Shown: positions 45,001-52,652, numbered from the stretch's first letter. The stretch is 64,000 bases of DNA from Amyelois transitella (GCF_032362555.1 NC_083532.1:1377001-1441000); one strand, 5' to 3'. Program-made: numbers and translations. Notes: generated from the sequence alone by a model not told the origin.

Positions 45001-46752
45001 TAAGGAGCAAGGTAATAATCTATACTAATATTATAAAGCTGAAGAGTTTGTCTGTTTGTTTGTTTGTTTGTTTGAACGCGCTAATCTCAGGAACTACTGG
45101 TTCGAATTGGAAAATTCTTTTTGCGTTGAATAGACCATTTATCGAGGACGGCTTTAGGCTGTATAACATCACGCTGCAACTATAAGGAGCAAAGAATAAT
45201 GGAAAATGTGAAAAAAAAAATTTCATCCAGGAAGGCTTCAATGATGCCCAAAATAACTATTCCACGCGGACGAAGTTGCGGGCACAGCTAGTAACTGATA
45301 ATTAGGAATAGCGATAAAAGTATGCATGGCATGTGAAAAGATGGAGTCTCTGCCTACCCCTCCGAGATATAGTGTGAGAGAACTGCACTGACAGCGAAAG
45401 ATGTATGTAGGAATCGTGGCAAGTGGAAAGATGTGGTCTCTGCCTACCCCTCCGGGAACTAGTGCGAGAGAACTGCACTGAAAGAAGTACTTAAGTAGGA
45501 ATCGTGGCAATTGAAAAGATGTAGTCTCTGTCTACCCCTCCGGGGAATAGGCGAGATTATATGAATGTATGTAATATATAGAGTAACAAAGGCAACTCAT
45601 ATTTTAAGAAATCCCAATGAGAGCAGTAATATGTATAACGCGGACAGATGTTAATTATAAAAAAAATGTACTCTTAAATTGCTTAAAACACCGTGTAGTG
45701 AAAAGTTTTCATTTAGAATGTGAAAGGTGAGCAATGAGTTGATTTAAATAAATTTTAACAAGCTACCGCCAATACAAAATAGAATAGGACCACTACATCT
45801 CGGTCTCATGGATGTCGTAAAAGCGACTAAGGGACAGGCTTAAGAACTTGGGATTCTCCTTTTAGGCGATGGGCTAGCAACCAGTCACTATTTGAATCTA
45901 AATTTTATCATCAAACTAAACGTGGCTTATCAGTCTTTTCAAGACTGTTGGCTCTGTCTACCTCGCAAGGGATATAGACGTGATTGTATGTATGTATGTA
46001 CTTATGGAAAATTTAAAATCTTTTCGCGGCATGTAAATTATCAATTAAGTAGGTAGGTACCTACATGCTGTTTTTGGAGATGGCAATTGAAAAAACTTGA
46101 TGAAAATACGCTTTATTGAGAAAATGAGATAAATAACAGAATATTTACACATTTTTTTTAATTTTTTCCCTTTCTGTGGATCACCAAAAAACAAGTCCAT
46201 TTTTGACTACGGAAAATTAACTATAATACATCAAAATCGGACGAGCGGTAAAGCGTCACAAACATATAGACTTATAATATTGATAGTTGGTCAAAAAAAT
46301 TGTGATATAGATGGAGATTTCAGAAATAATTTTATGTTAACACGCAGGAGTTGTTAAATACAATAAAATTGTTTTTTATTTAATTTATCAACACCATTCA
46401 TGTTTTTATTATTAATTACAGTAACGGAGCCGATGAAAACAAAATCATTTATTATCTATTTTTGGTTTTAAAAAAAACATACCTTTGACAATAATTACTA
46501 CGTAAATTGGTTTAATACAATACACGGAACCATCAAAACTTTTAATTATGTTACAAAACAAAACGTAATATCATTTTAATAATAGATTCCAAATTAATTA
46601 TAAATGTTTTAATACAAAGTGAAAACAAAATGCGAATTACGAATCTCAACACTCCAATTTCGAATTTTACTACAAAATTATCTTAAGTAACTTACCAATT
46701 CACATTTGAATATAGAAGAGATTTAAAAATAGAACAGGACTTACCGGGACAT
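32937..46752 (-). CDS. ITG-like / prohormone-3-like neuropeptide precursor (219 aa, six exons)
   Basis: Six exons join in frame: 46752-46745, 44574-44427, 40926-40788, 36479-36372, 33561-33425, 33056-32937 (660 bp with stop). The protein starts MSRSAMALNAF with a signal peptide ending AHA. Then come WGGLFNRFS and LANLGYGRG, an acidic VEPEDVYPEALE segment, and a domain with 16 cysteines (spacing HCYSSPC, GDCCRGLLC, GRC, EIC, NQC, LIC, HVC, EEC, SDC, LCC, SCGY, LVC). Basic sites RR, KPRK and KR precede the C-terminal IGVYRLH. The short N-terminal motif plus cysteine domain is what I associate with the insect ITG-like (prohormone-3) precursors, made in neuroendocrine cells and secreted. The family name rests on memory; the gene structure on the sequence. 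Donors of exons 2 and 5 are weak (GTTGGT, GTTGGA). Introns of 0.37-4.3 kb are mostly repeats. Confidence 0.8.
33150..33416 (+). repeat. SINE-A, full length, touching exon 5
   Basis: Head 'accgtgtggttcccgac'. The tail 'gacgtgatgatgtgtat' ends only about 9 bp from the exon 5 boundary. It also carries a small 'acctacatatcccttagtc' duplication. Confidence 0.88.
33425..33561 (-). CDS. ITG-like gene, exon 5
   Basis: Begins GEMHVCRPPSAGRKQ (first G split with exon 4) and ends QRRHRQKPRK. Six cysteines in the segment. Confidence 0.8.
33735..34010. repeat. MITE-like block of GCATAA/TTATGC repeats
   Basis: Many short 'ggcataa', 'gcataac' and, further right, 'ttatgcc', 'tatgcgtaa' motifs lie around a G+C-rich centre ('ttatggcgcattacactac'). 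The symmetry suggests a palindromic MITE, but I could not define termini. Confidence 0.35.
34011..34366. other. Unassigned intron 4 sequence with (TA)n
   Basis: G+C-rich patch at 34060-34190 without open exon structure, then a (TA)n run at about 34312-34335. Confidence 0.4.
34367..34506 (+). mobile_element. Diverged LINE-1-type RT tail fragment
   Basis: Encodes EKSMLRWFGHVERMDKDRIT and EAADCKVGPNA after an upstream DVREMCGVKKEVVTKI segment. It belongs to a second subfamily, extends further 5' than the other copies, and lacks the 3' end. Confidence 0.7.
34712..35540 (+). mobile_element. RTE-like non-LTR retrotransposon, 5'-truncated, with TSD
   Basis: An uninterrupted frame (about 34721-35530) starts inside the reverse transcriptase: LTNLRFADDIVLFAD carries the catalytic (Y/F)ADD box. 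The thumb follows (LGQEI, YGAETWV) and a C-terminal WAGHIARK...RPRGRPQMRW region. The stop is followed by a (GAA)n end, as in RTE-type elements. A 12-bp duplication 'attaatatatta' flanks it at 34700-34711 and 35541-35552. The lack of stops suggests a recent insertion. Endonuclease and fingers are absent. It lies in intron 4 of the ITG-like gene, antisense to it. Confidence 0.9.
35553..36371. other. Intron 4 sequence, mostly unassigned
   Basis: One LINE-1 scrap at about 35782-35836 ('gtggagaggatgaatgaaag'). The rest is unrecognised. Confidence 0.45.
36372..36479 (-). CDS. ITG-like gene, exon 4
   Basis: Acceptor 'taccacag', donor 'CCAG|gtatgc'. Phase 1 at both ends. Encodes EDGGRCLPAFTGRKLGEICN to ICEEVVP. 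Confidence 0.82.
36563..36792 (+). mobile_element. Hel-H element, full length
   Basis: TC at 36563 ('tctatatcttcttatatat'), 'cgtttgccgggacagCTAG' end at 36789-36792. Its 3' end is joined directly to the next Helitron-like element. Confidence 0.62.
36793..37004 (+). mobile_element. Hel-B element, abutting Hel-H
   Basis: Starts 'tactaatataataaagctg' at the Hel-H CTAG boundary. Internal deletion. Ends GGGCACAGCTAG at 37004. Confidence 0.72.
37313..37595. repeat. Inverted SINE-A pair with internal deletions
   Basis: Minus half at 37313-37456, then plus half at 37457-37595. They meet at 'cgtcgtaaaaggcgac'. Confidence 0.78.
37812..38077 (+). mobile_element. Hel-B Helitron-like element
   Basis: TC at 37812 and CTAG at 38074-38077. 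A Hel-G end fragment ('ggtccggcttcgcacg') lies just before it at about 37772. Confidence 0.76.
38411..38595 (+). repeat. SINE-A, internal deletion
   Basis: The head jumps from 'ggactactccatca' to 'gatggctagcagcc', losing the 'gtcgtaaaaggcgac' block. Confidence 0.83.
38925..39000 (-). mobile_element. SINE-C tail fragment
   Basis: 'gcctcgaaggaagttcgaga' to 'ctaactcaacgatacta'. It carries a small 'gagatgttac' duplication. Confidence 0.7.
39000..39266 (-). mobile_element. Rearranged Hel-B element
   Basis: A plus-oriented TC end (39000-39040) is joined to a minus-oriented body running to a second TC end at 39266. The element therefore carries TC-type termini on both sides and no CTAG end. Confidence 0.68.
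39362..39449 (-). repeat. SINE-A 3' fragment
   Basis: Stops at 'cagctgtttggc'. Confidence 0.8.
39640..40068 (+). repeat. SINE-A scrap and full copy
   Basis: A decayed head piece at about 39650-39730 and a full-length copy at 39810-40068 with a duplicated 'gttgttggc'. Confidence 0.8.
40268..40500 (-). mobile_element. LINE-1 3' end, joined to SINE-A
   Basis: Minus frame from VEGKVGVGRPRRTYLDQIKD to VVSAYPSGKEA. Its 5' side meets the tail of the SINE-A that follows. Confidence 0.87.
40501..40759 (-). repeat. SINE-A, full length, 28 bp from exon 3
   Basis: Tail in (CATA)n at 40501, head 'gtgccgggaaccacacggcac' at 40759, in the intron just past the exon 3 donor. Confidence 0.9.
40788..40926 (-). 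CDS. ITG-like gene, exon 3
   Basis: Acceptor 'atttttataag', donor 'ACAG|gtaatt'. Encodes VEPEDVYPEALESNRIED to CCRGLLCLET, with the first five cysteines of the domain. Confidence 0.82.
40937..41018. repeat. (CATA)n/(GATACATACATA)n microsatellite
   Basis: CATA units with interspersed CATAGATA and CGTA variants. Confidence 0.9.
41019..41223 (+). mobile_element. Hel-F element, full length
   Basis: TC at 41019-41020 and CTAG at 41220-41223 between host A and T. Internal 'ttactgaaccgattaccatg'. Confidence 0.76.
41284..41885. repeat. Alternating LINE-1 scraps and SINE-A copies
   Basis: LINE-1 tail minus (41284-41356), SINE-A minus full (41357-41617), LINE-1 tail minus (41626-41704), SINE-A plus 3' half (41733-41885). 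Each LINE-1 scrap is only about 75 bp and starts in CATA repeats. Confidence 0.82.
42330..42590 (+). repeat. SINE-A, interrupted
   Basis: Head at 42330-42415 and 3' part at 42460-42590, separated by about 45 bp of other sequence. Confidence 0.78.
42591..43032. other. Unassigned intron 2 sequence
   Basis: AT-rich. No repeat family or exon recognised. Confidence 0.4.
43033..43290 (-). mobile_element. Hel-B element, CTAG mutated
   Basis: Terminus CTGG at 43033 in place of CTAG. Confidence 0.73.
43567..43685 (+). repeat. SINE-A head half
   Basis: 'gccgtgtggtgcccggtgcc' to 'ttctttaatgcgatgac'. Confidence 0.8.
43780..44033 (-). mobile_element. LINE-1 relative with intermediate 3' end
   Basis: Decayed minus reading WKSIVSAYPNG, with the end 'tggggtaggcagagac' and 'catcacgtctgtctccc'. 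Its terminal 'cagacgtgat' is closer to SINE-A than the main LINE-1 copies are. Confidence 0.72.
44096..44346 (-). repeat. SINE-A, full length
   Basis: (CATA) tail at left. Head 'gtgccgggaaccacacggcac' ends 81 bp before exon 2's donor. Confidence 0.9.
44427..44574 (-). CDS. ITG-like gene, exon 2
   Basis: Acceptor 'aatttgttccag'. Carries most of the signal peptide, then WGGLFNRFSSDMLANLGYGR to YAYGQ. The donor GTTGGT is non-consensus. Reading on would add about 20 residues and a stop at 44364, so an unspliced short form is possible. Confidence 0.78.
44849..45291 (+). mobile_element. Truncated Hel-B followed by full Hel-B
   Basis: A first copy (44849-45018) loses its 3' half where a second complete copy begins (TC at 45019, CTAG at 45288-45291). 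Confidence 0.75.
45322..45570 (+). repeat. Three tandem ~90-bp units from the LINE-1 3' end
   Basis: Units start near 45341, 45431 and 45519. Each has 'gtctctg.ctacccctccg'. The first two continue with 'gagagaactgcactga', not part of LINE-1, then 'ggaatcgtggcaa' again. Confidence 0.75.
45768..46000 (+). repeat. SINE-A, near full length
   Basis: The head is degraded ('gctaccgccaatac'). The tail is 'gacgtgattgtatgtatgtatgt'. Confidence 0.85.
46001..46744. other. ITG-like intron 1, 5' part; nothing recognised
   Basis: AT-rich with one short Helitron-like scrap near 46225-46285 ('catcaaaatcggacgagcgg'). Confidence 0.45.
46745..46752 (-). CDS. ITG-like gene, exon 1 coding part (8 bp)
   Basis: ATGTCCCG followed by a consensus 'gtaagt' donor. 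Joined to exon 2 it restores codon 3 (CG|T) and keeps the downstream ATG in frame as codon 6. The downstream ATG, itself in fair context, could also be used. Confidence 0.65.
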
Positions 46753-46800
46753 CGTGCGATCTTAGTGGCGGGCAGTTTAGTACTGTGGATCTATACAAGG
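46753..46800 (-). promoter_or_regulatory. 5'UTR and possible TATA of ITG-like gene
   Basis: Minus strand 'ttgtatagatcc' (TATA at 46795-46792) sits about 40 bp upstream of the ATG. A start of transcription near 46765 would give a very short leader. Confidence 0.35.
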
Positions 46801-47059
46801 GTGATCAGTGCGCATGAATGGGAATGGTAAGGGCGCGTTCAGACGATGCGAGGGTGAATGACGTCATACTGTCAGCTCATTTTTTTTTTAGGTGACTAGG
46901 ATGCAATGACGACAAACGCGTTGTAAGTCCGTGATGCCACAATAGGTTTCGGCTGAGAATCAGTGCTGAACATGTTCAGTGTATCACTGTATCAGGGGTG
47001 TTATGGCATTCACATATTATTTGTTTTTTGTTTTTTTTTTTTAGGTTATGATCAAACCC

Positions 47060-47127
47060 CCAACGAGGTTAAGGTCGAGGTCGAGGTTAACTTACCTTAA
47101 CCTCGACCTCGACCTTAACCTCGTTGG
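47060..47127. repeat. Perfect 31-bp inverted repeat (hairpin)
   Basis: Left arm 47060-47090 and right arm 47097-47127 with a 6-base loop. The arms are built of direct 'aggtcgaggtcgagg' repeats. Confidence 0.92.
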
Positions 47128-47311
47128 TTAACGAGATCTTAAAAATTATTACTTAAAAAATACTTGATACCTTATGATTGAATTTCTTTTATTATTCCTT
47201 ACTTTTTAAAGGGACACTTAAAATTGTGTCGGTTGGTTCTTAAATTTTTCTTTACTCATTCTTTCTTCAAACGAATGAATCTGATTGACTGCCTTCCATG
47301 TTTATTGTTAT
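47128..47311. other. Unassigned sequence
   Basis: Nothing recognised. Confidence 0.4.
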
Positions 47312-47512
47312 ATTTCTATATCCCTTGCGGGGTAGCCACAGCCAACAGTCTTGAAAACGTTGCCAAAATCAAAAGTTACAGGTTGCTAGCCCATTGCCTA
47401 TAATGAGCAATCCCAGGTTCATAAGCCCATCCCTTGGTCGCCTTTTACGACATCCATGGGAAAGATACGGAGTTGTTCCATTCTGAAGTGCAGGAAACCA
47501 CACGGAACTATA
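47312..47512 (-). repeat. SINE-A, internally deleted
   Basis: 'cccttgcggggtagccacag' near the tail. The middle is lost at 'aacgttgcc'. Head 'gaaaccacacgga'. Confidence 0.78.
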
Positions 47513-47883
47513 CCGTTTATTATCATTAAAATCAGTATCGTCGAGTTACTATCCCATAAAACCAGTCTCTAACATCTCCATTACATTTTTCATATCCGCA
47601 AATTTGACCCCTAAAAGTTTTCCCCAAAATGTTCCCGCTTTCTTTTTTACTTATCTTATGAGCATATGTTTTAATTTTGTAAATTTAAAAACAAGTATTA
47701 TTATCGTTTCATTGAAATACATTCATTTGTTTTTCCAAAAACTTTCTACGTTAATTAGAAAATACAAAAGTCGCTAGTATTGTCACTCCATTGTGTATAC
47801 ACCCTTATATCCTAGGCAACACGTCACTGTCACCTACGTAAGTGCCTCAGGTAGTTAGGCTACCTAGGTATTAATATAGCACT
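47513..47883. other. Unassigned; short SINE-C scrap at the left
   Basis: 'gtatcgtcgagttactatccc' near 47532 resembles the SINE-C tail. The rest is unrecognised. Confidence 0.4.
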
Positions 47884-48060
47884 AGATTCCCGATGCCCGG
47901 GACTTCGCTCCTGTGAGAATTAAGAGAAAAAGTAGCATTTGTTTGATATGAGAGGGAGCTTGCGAAAACTTTATCAAAATCGGTTAAGCGGTTTAGGCGT
48001 GAAAGCCCAACAGATAGAGAGGCAGTTAAACGGACAGCCATTCGCATTTTTATTACGCAT
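47884..48060 (-). mobile_element. Diverged Helitron-like (Hel-G/F-type) fragment
   Basis: 'ccgggacttcgctcctgtga' near one end and 'atcaaaatcggttaagcgg' in the body recall Hel-F/G. Termini are not clear. Confidence 0.45.
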
Positions 48061-48142
48061 GATTAATTATTCTTAATATCTTAAGATAAGTATAGTCTGT
48101 TTTTTAAGAAAAAAGATAAATGATATAAACTTTTACTTGTTC

Positions 48143-48380
48143 TGGGCACCAATGGAAAAAGAATATGATCACTCCATTTCATTACCATGGACGTCGTAAA
48201 AGGCGACTAAAGGATTGGCTTATATACTTGGGATTCCTCTTTTACACTAGCAACCGTAGAATTGAGATTCAAATAGTGACACTATTTGAATCTCAATTTT
48301 ATCATCAAGCTAAACAACTGAACGTGGCCTAAGAGTTTTTTCTAGACTCTTGGCTCTGTCTACCCCGCGAGGGATATGTT
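48143..48380 (+). repeat. SINE-A with internal inverted block
   Basis: Plus head and tail. In the middle, 'attgagattcaaatagtg' is followed by its own reverse complement (48261-48297). Confidence 0.82.
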
Positions 48381-48425
48381 TCTGAGAATTCCCACGGAAG
48401 CGAAGTCTGAGCTTGAGCTAGTAAA

Positions 48426-48797
48426 CTCGCAATCACAGTGACTCACGTAAAAGCTGTTTTATTAATTTCATCCCTGTTTGAAAATTCAAATCATGTTTCG
48501 TCCGCTACACAACACCCAAATTAATATTTGAATGGTCAAGAGTTAGGCGAATTTGTGAAGCCAAATTGAGGGTGAAATTAAATTCCTGATGATATGCTCT
48601 TACGCATACATACATAATAACCCGTTTCAATAAAGAACCAAATCCAAAATGGCGTCAAGTCAAGTAGGTACATGCGGTGTCAGATCGTATGGTTAAAATA
48701 AATACGTTTGTTTAGTTAAAATGTTACTTTTTTCAATCAAAATCTCAAAAAAAAGAAAGAATGAAAGAAGAATCTATCTATCTTTATTATCTCATGA
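48426..48797. other. Unassigned sequence
   Basis: Nothing recognised apart from simple A-rich runs. Confidence 0.4.
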
Positions 48798-49060
48798 AGA
48801 GAGTTATGAATGTGGATGAAGCGAAGGAAGTATGCAGAGATCGTGGCAAGTGGAAAGAGGTAGTCTCTGCCTACCCCTCCGGGAAAGAGGCGTGAATTTA
48901 TGTATGTAGGTATGTATCAAAAAAAAAATTTTTTAGGCAATGGGCTAGCAACCTGTCACTATTCGAATCTCAATTCCATCATTAAGCCACACAGCTGAAC
49001 GTGGCCTGCCAGTCGTTTCGAGACTGTTGGCTCCGTCTACGCCGCAAGGGATATAACGTG
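48798..49060 (+). repeat. LINE-1 3' end followed by SINE-A 3' half
   Basis: LINE-1 at 48798-48920 (RVMNVDEAKEVCRDRGKW frame). SINE-A at 48924-49060 ending 'gatataacgtgatgacg'. Confidence 0.82.
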
Positions 49061-49239
49061 ATGACGTATACGTAATAGATGCGTGGAAATTGGAAATACG
49101 TAGGCGTAGATAACAGGACAGAACTTTCCTTTGTATAGTTATGTTCTTATCGATTAGTTGTGTTGGGACTATTACGATGCCCTCATGAATGTCCTGATCC
49201 ACCCTAATGACGTCATCCATTGGGTAAATTGCTGTTTAA

Positions 49240-49505
49240 TCTATACTAATATTATAAAGCTGAAGAGTTTGTTTGTTTGAACGCGCTAATCTCAGGAACT
49301 ACTAGTTCGAATTGAAAAATTCTTTTTGCGTTGAATAGACCATTTATCGAGGAAGGCTGTAGGCTATATAACATCACGCTTCAACTATAAGGATCAAAGA
49401 TATAGTGGAAAATGTGAAAAAAACGGGGAAAATTATTCATCCTTGAGGGCTTCAATGATGCCTAAAATAACTATTCCACGCGGACTAAGTTGCGGGCACG
49501 GCTAG
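49240..49505 (+). mobile_element. Hel-B element, full length
   Basis: TC at 49240-49241, CTAG at 49502-49505, host A and T at the ends. Confidence 0.78.
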
Positions 49506-49569
49506 TATAGAATACGGCCCTGATACCAAGTTATATATTTATCAAAGTTATAGGTACTCTGACTTTTGG

Positions 49570-49652
49570 TCGGTTCGAATCCTGGTCAGGGCATGATGAG
49601 AAACGAACTTTCTCTAATTGGCCTGGGTCTTGGATCTTTATCTATATAAAGT
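49570..49652 (+). mobile_element. SINE-C fragment with B box
   Basis: GGTTCGAATCCTGGTCAGGG followed by the body to 'ctatataaa'. The A-box side is missing. Confidence 0.75.
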
Positions 49653-49875
49653 CGTAAAAGGCAACTTAGGGGTAGGCCTATAAACTTGGGATTCTTCTTT
49701 CAGGCGATGGGCTAGCAATCTGTCACTATTTGAATCTCAATTCTATCTTAAATCCAAAAAGCTAAACCTGGCCTATCAGTCTTTTCAAAACTGTTGGCTC
49801 TGTCCACCAAGGGATATAGACGTGATTATACATACATACACACATAAAATCACGCCTCTTACCCGGAGAGGTAGG
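49653..49875 (+). repeat. SINE-A, head-truncated, plus LINE-1 scrap
   Basis: SINE-A at 49653-49830. A minus LINE-1 tail scrap follows ('aaatcacgcctcttacccgg'). Confidence 0.8.
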
Positions 49876-49931
49876 TATATGTATATAGGGAATTACAAAA
49901 AGAAAAAAAAACATAGAACAATATCAACATG

Positions 49932-49937
49932 TTTATT
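49932..49937 (-). terminator. AATAAA polyadenylation signal (minus)
   Basis: Plus-strand TTTATT, 26 bp past the stop of the minus leucine-rich gene. Confidence 0.7.
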
Positions 49938-49962
49938 AAATACAACTTAAACTACAATAGTA

Positions 49963-50952
49963 CTACAGTAACAAAGCGGCCAGGGCCTGGATCACCATGA
50001 CCACCAGCTGCAGAAGACCTGGAAGCAGCCCTCCACCAATACCTATCAGCACATCGTCCGTCAAATCAGTCACTGTCGTTATCAAAGTAGTGAGCAAACC
50101 CTGGATATTCAATATGTTTGACGGAGGCGAAGACGGATTTGCCCCGACAGCATATTCCGGTAATGACCTTAAGAAGTTCACTATAGCCAGAGCTTGGGAG
50201 TATAGTTTTAGCAATGACGTCTCCAAAGCACCCAAGTCGACGGGGATCATGCAAGTGATTGATGGCGGGAGGGTGTCGAATATTGACAAGAGGGATAGGA
50301 GGAGGTTGTAAACGTTGTTGAGGAGGGGTAGTAGGACGTTCACGAGGGGATAGACAGCTGGCAGTTGCACGCTGGACGCTGATGCTGGGGTCTGAGGAGA
50401 GAGAGAATTGTTTGAAATACGACTTGATCTTATCATAATGTGTTTAGTTACCGGTACCGTGCCGTGTGGTTCCCGGCATCAATACAAAAAAGAATAGGAC
50501 CACTATATCTCTTTACCATGGATGTCGTAAAAGGCGATTAAAGGATAGGCTTACAAACTTGGGATTCTTTTGTAGGCGATGGGCTAGCAACCTGTCACTA
50601 TTTGGATCTCAATTATATCATTGAGCCAAATAGCTGAACGTGGCCATTCAGTCTTTTCAAGATTGTTGGCACATAATCACGTCTACATTCCCTGCGGGGT
50701 AAACATACCCCGCAGGGAATGTAGACGTGATTATGTGTATGTATGTGGAAAAACAAATCATTCAGCTTAACATGGCCATTAAGACTGTTGGCTCTGTCTA
50801 CCCCTAAAGGGTAGACGTTATTACATGTATTTGTGAACCCGTGGAAAGTCACAGGTGAAATATATATGTGATTTTTTAACCTTTTTTTTTTGACTTACCG
50901 TAAAAGCGCAGATAGCCACAAAAAACAGAACAATTTTTAATTTAATAGACAT
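49963..50952 (-). CDS. Leucine-rich secreted protein (160 aa, two exons)
   Basis: Exon 1 (50952-50899) encodes MSIKLKIVLFFVAICAFT, a signal peptide, then a consensus 'gtaagt' donor, phase 0. Exon 2 (50391-49963) follows 'ctctctcctcag' and encodes 142 residues from TPASASSVQL to ALAALLL, about 25 % leucine, with one cysteine in the mature part. Hydrophobic stretches (LVNVLLPLLNNVYNLLLSLL, LLPGLLQLVVMVIQALAALL) are broken by prolines and polar residues, so they could be amphipathic or membrane-seeking helices rather than classic spans. It resembles the plus-strand gene at 52.7 kb in length, exon plan, a C..P...LY...FRS-type middle and the LLL end. I read the two as divergent paralogues. The intron holds a SINE-A and a perfect hairpin. 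I recognise no known family. Confidence 0.78.
50459..50835 (+). repeat. SINE-A copy, hairpin and SINE-A scrap in intron
   Basis: SINE-A head and body at 50459-50670, an inverted pair of SINE-A ends at 50671-50736, then a 3' scrap to 50835. It fills most of the intron of the minus leucine-rich gene. Confidence 0.82.
50671..50736. repeat. Perfect 31-bp inverted repeat in an intron
   Basis: Arms 50671-50701 and 50706-50736 with a 4-base loop. The arms are SINE-A 3' ends (cataatcacgtctacattcc). Confidence 0.92.
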
Positions 50953-51031
50953 TTTTAATTTTTTTTTTTTTAATTTAATGTTATTCTCAAATAACTTATT
51001 TGTGTTGTGAATAATTAATTGGAACAATATG

Positions 51032-51038
51032 TTATATA
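51032..51038 (-). promoter_or_regulatory. TATA box of minus leucine-rich gene
   Basis: Minus TATATAA, about 80 bp upstream of the ATG. Confidence 0.5.
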
Positions 51039-51203
51039 TATGTACAAGTTGCAAAAGATAAAATGATAGATATAATAATTTTATAAGCGTAGTTACTGGG
51101 TAACGCGATAATTTTATCGCTAATTATTTATTTACATACTTACAATATATTTATTAAGTAACACTTTGAAATTTCGTATAGGTTATTATTGAAATATTAA
51201 GGC

Positions 51204-51448
51204 ACCAATAGAAAAAAGAATAGGCCCACTCCATCTCTCTCCCATGGATGTCGTAAAAGGCGACTAAGGGATAGGCCTATAAACTTGGGATTCTTCTTTT
51301 AGGCGATGGGCTAGCAACCTGTCACTATTTGAATCTCAATTCTATCTTAAAGCCAAATAGCTGAACGTGGCCTGTCTTTACAAGACTGTTGGCTCTGTCT
51401 ACCCCGCAGGGGATATTGACGTGATTATATGTGTGTATGTATGTTCAC
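51204..51448 (+). repeat. SINE-A, near full length
   Basis: Starts at 'ggcaccaatag' (first ~15 bp lost), tail 'gattatatgtgtgtatgtatgt'. Confidence 0.88.
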
Positions 51449-51449
51449 A

Positions 51450-51830
51450 CTCCTGGCTTTAGTCCCGATTGCGTCCTCAATACTCTGAAAAGGAGCCCGG
51501 AGTAGCTACGTATAAAATATAGTAAATCATGTTTTGACCCTGGTAAAGGGTCAGGTCAAGACTACCCGAAACCGCCGAGCTTGCATGAAGAGAGTTATGA
51601 ATGTGGATGAAGCGAAGGAAGTGTGCAGAGATCATGGCAAGTGGAAAGATGTAGTCTCTGCCTACCCCTCCGGGAAAGAGGCGTGATTTTATGTTGTTGT
51701 TGTTGATGTTTTGACACGATGCGACTCCATTTTTAACTCCGTAACCTTTGCAGGGGAACCTTAACCGTATTGGTTATGGCTACACATATAGTTAAGTACC
51801 TGAATGTGCAGATTTATCCTCAACTAGCTG
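51450..51830. repeat. Rep-I pieces around a LINE-1 3' end
   Basis: Rep-I minus at 51450-51535, LINE-1 plus at 51537-51690 (tail altered to 'ttatgttgttgttg'), Rep-I minus again at about 51710-51823. LINE-1 may have split one Rep-I copy. Confidence 0.65.
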
Positions 51831-52086
51831 TGCCCGCGACTTCGTCCGCGTGGAATAGTCATTTCGGGCATCATTGAAGCCCTCAAGGATGAATAATTTT
51901 TCCAGTTTTTTCACACATTCCATTATTTCTTTGCTTCTTATAGTTGCAGCGTGATGTAATATAGCCTAAAGCCTTCTTCGATAAATTATCTATTCAACTC
52001 AAAAAGAATTTTTCAATTCGAACCAATAGTTTCTGAAATTAGCGCGTTCAAACAAACAAACTTCAGCTTTATAAAATTAGAATAGA
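51824..52086 (-). mobile_element. Hel-B element, full length
   Basis: CTAG at 51824, TC complement at 52086, host A and T at the ends. Confidence 0.77.
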
Positions 52087-52231
52087 TGTTTTCCCTCACT
52101 TTAGCATCGGTTTGCAAACAAACTAATGTACGTACTTAACTCTGAAACGAGTCATTAGGTCAATTGGATTTCAACTTGTGTAAACATTCTCATAAAATTT
52201 TGTCGTATGACTTTATCTTTTCCATTTTTTT

Positions 52232-52440
52232 TGGCTGATAGGCCACGCTCAGCTATTTAGCTTAATGATAGAATCTTAATTTATTAATTCATATAATCAC
52301 GTCTATATCCCTTGCGGGGTAGATAGAGCCAACAGTTTAGGAAAGACTGACAGGCCACGTTCAGCTGTTTGGCTTAATGACAGAATTGAGATTCAAATAG
52401 TGACAGGTTGCTAGCCCATCATCTAAAGAAGAATTCCAAG
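52232..52440 (-). repeat. SINE-A fragments
   Basis: A scrap at 52232-52275 and a 3' half at 52285-52440. Confidence 0.78.
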
Positions 52441-52644
52441 AACATATTGGAATTGTGAATCAAACATCACAGAGAAAAGATTAATATTACTGTTTTCATA
52501 ATCAAAATTAACATAATTATTATGTCAGTATCAGTGACATAATATAGTTACTATCAGTCCAAAATAATCTAGTACGATAAAATATTTACCTGAATATTTC
52601 CTGTGATGTTTCGTAAATAATTTCACACGATTCGATAATCCACA

Positions 52645-52652
52645 TATAAATA
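52645..52652 (+). promoter_or_regulatory. TATA box (TATAAATA) of plus leucine-rich gene
   Basis: 85 bp before the end of the leader, consistent with transcription starting near 52675. Confidence 0.6.

Noticed and set aside
49997..50311. 104-codon plus-strand ORF at the minus leucine-rich gene
   Set aside because: Antisense shadow of exon 2. The minus frame has the signal-peptide exon, splice sites and poly(A) signal.
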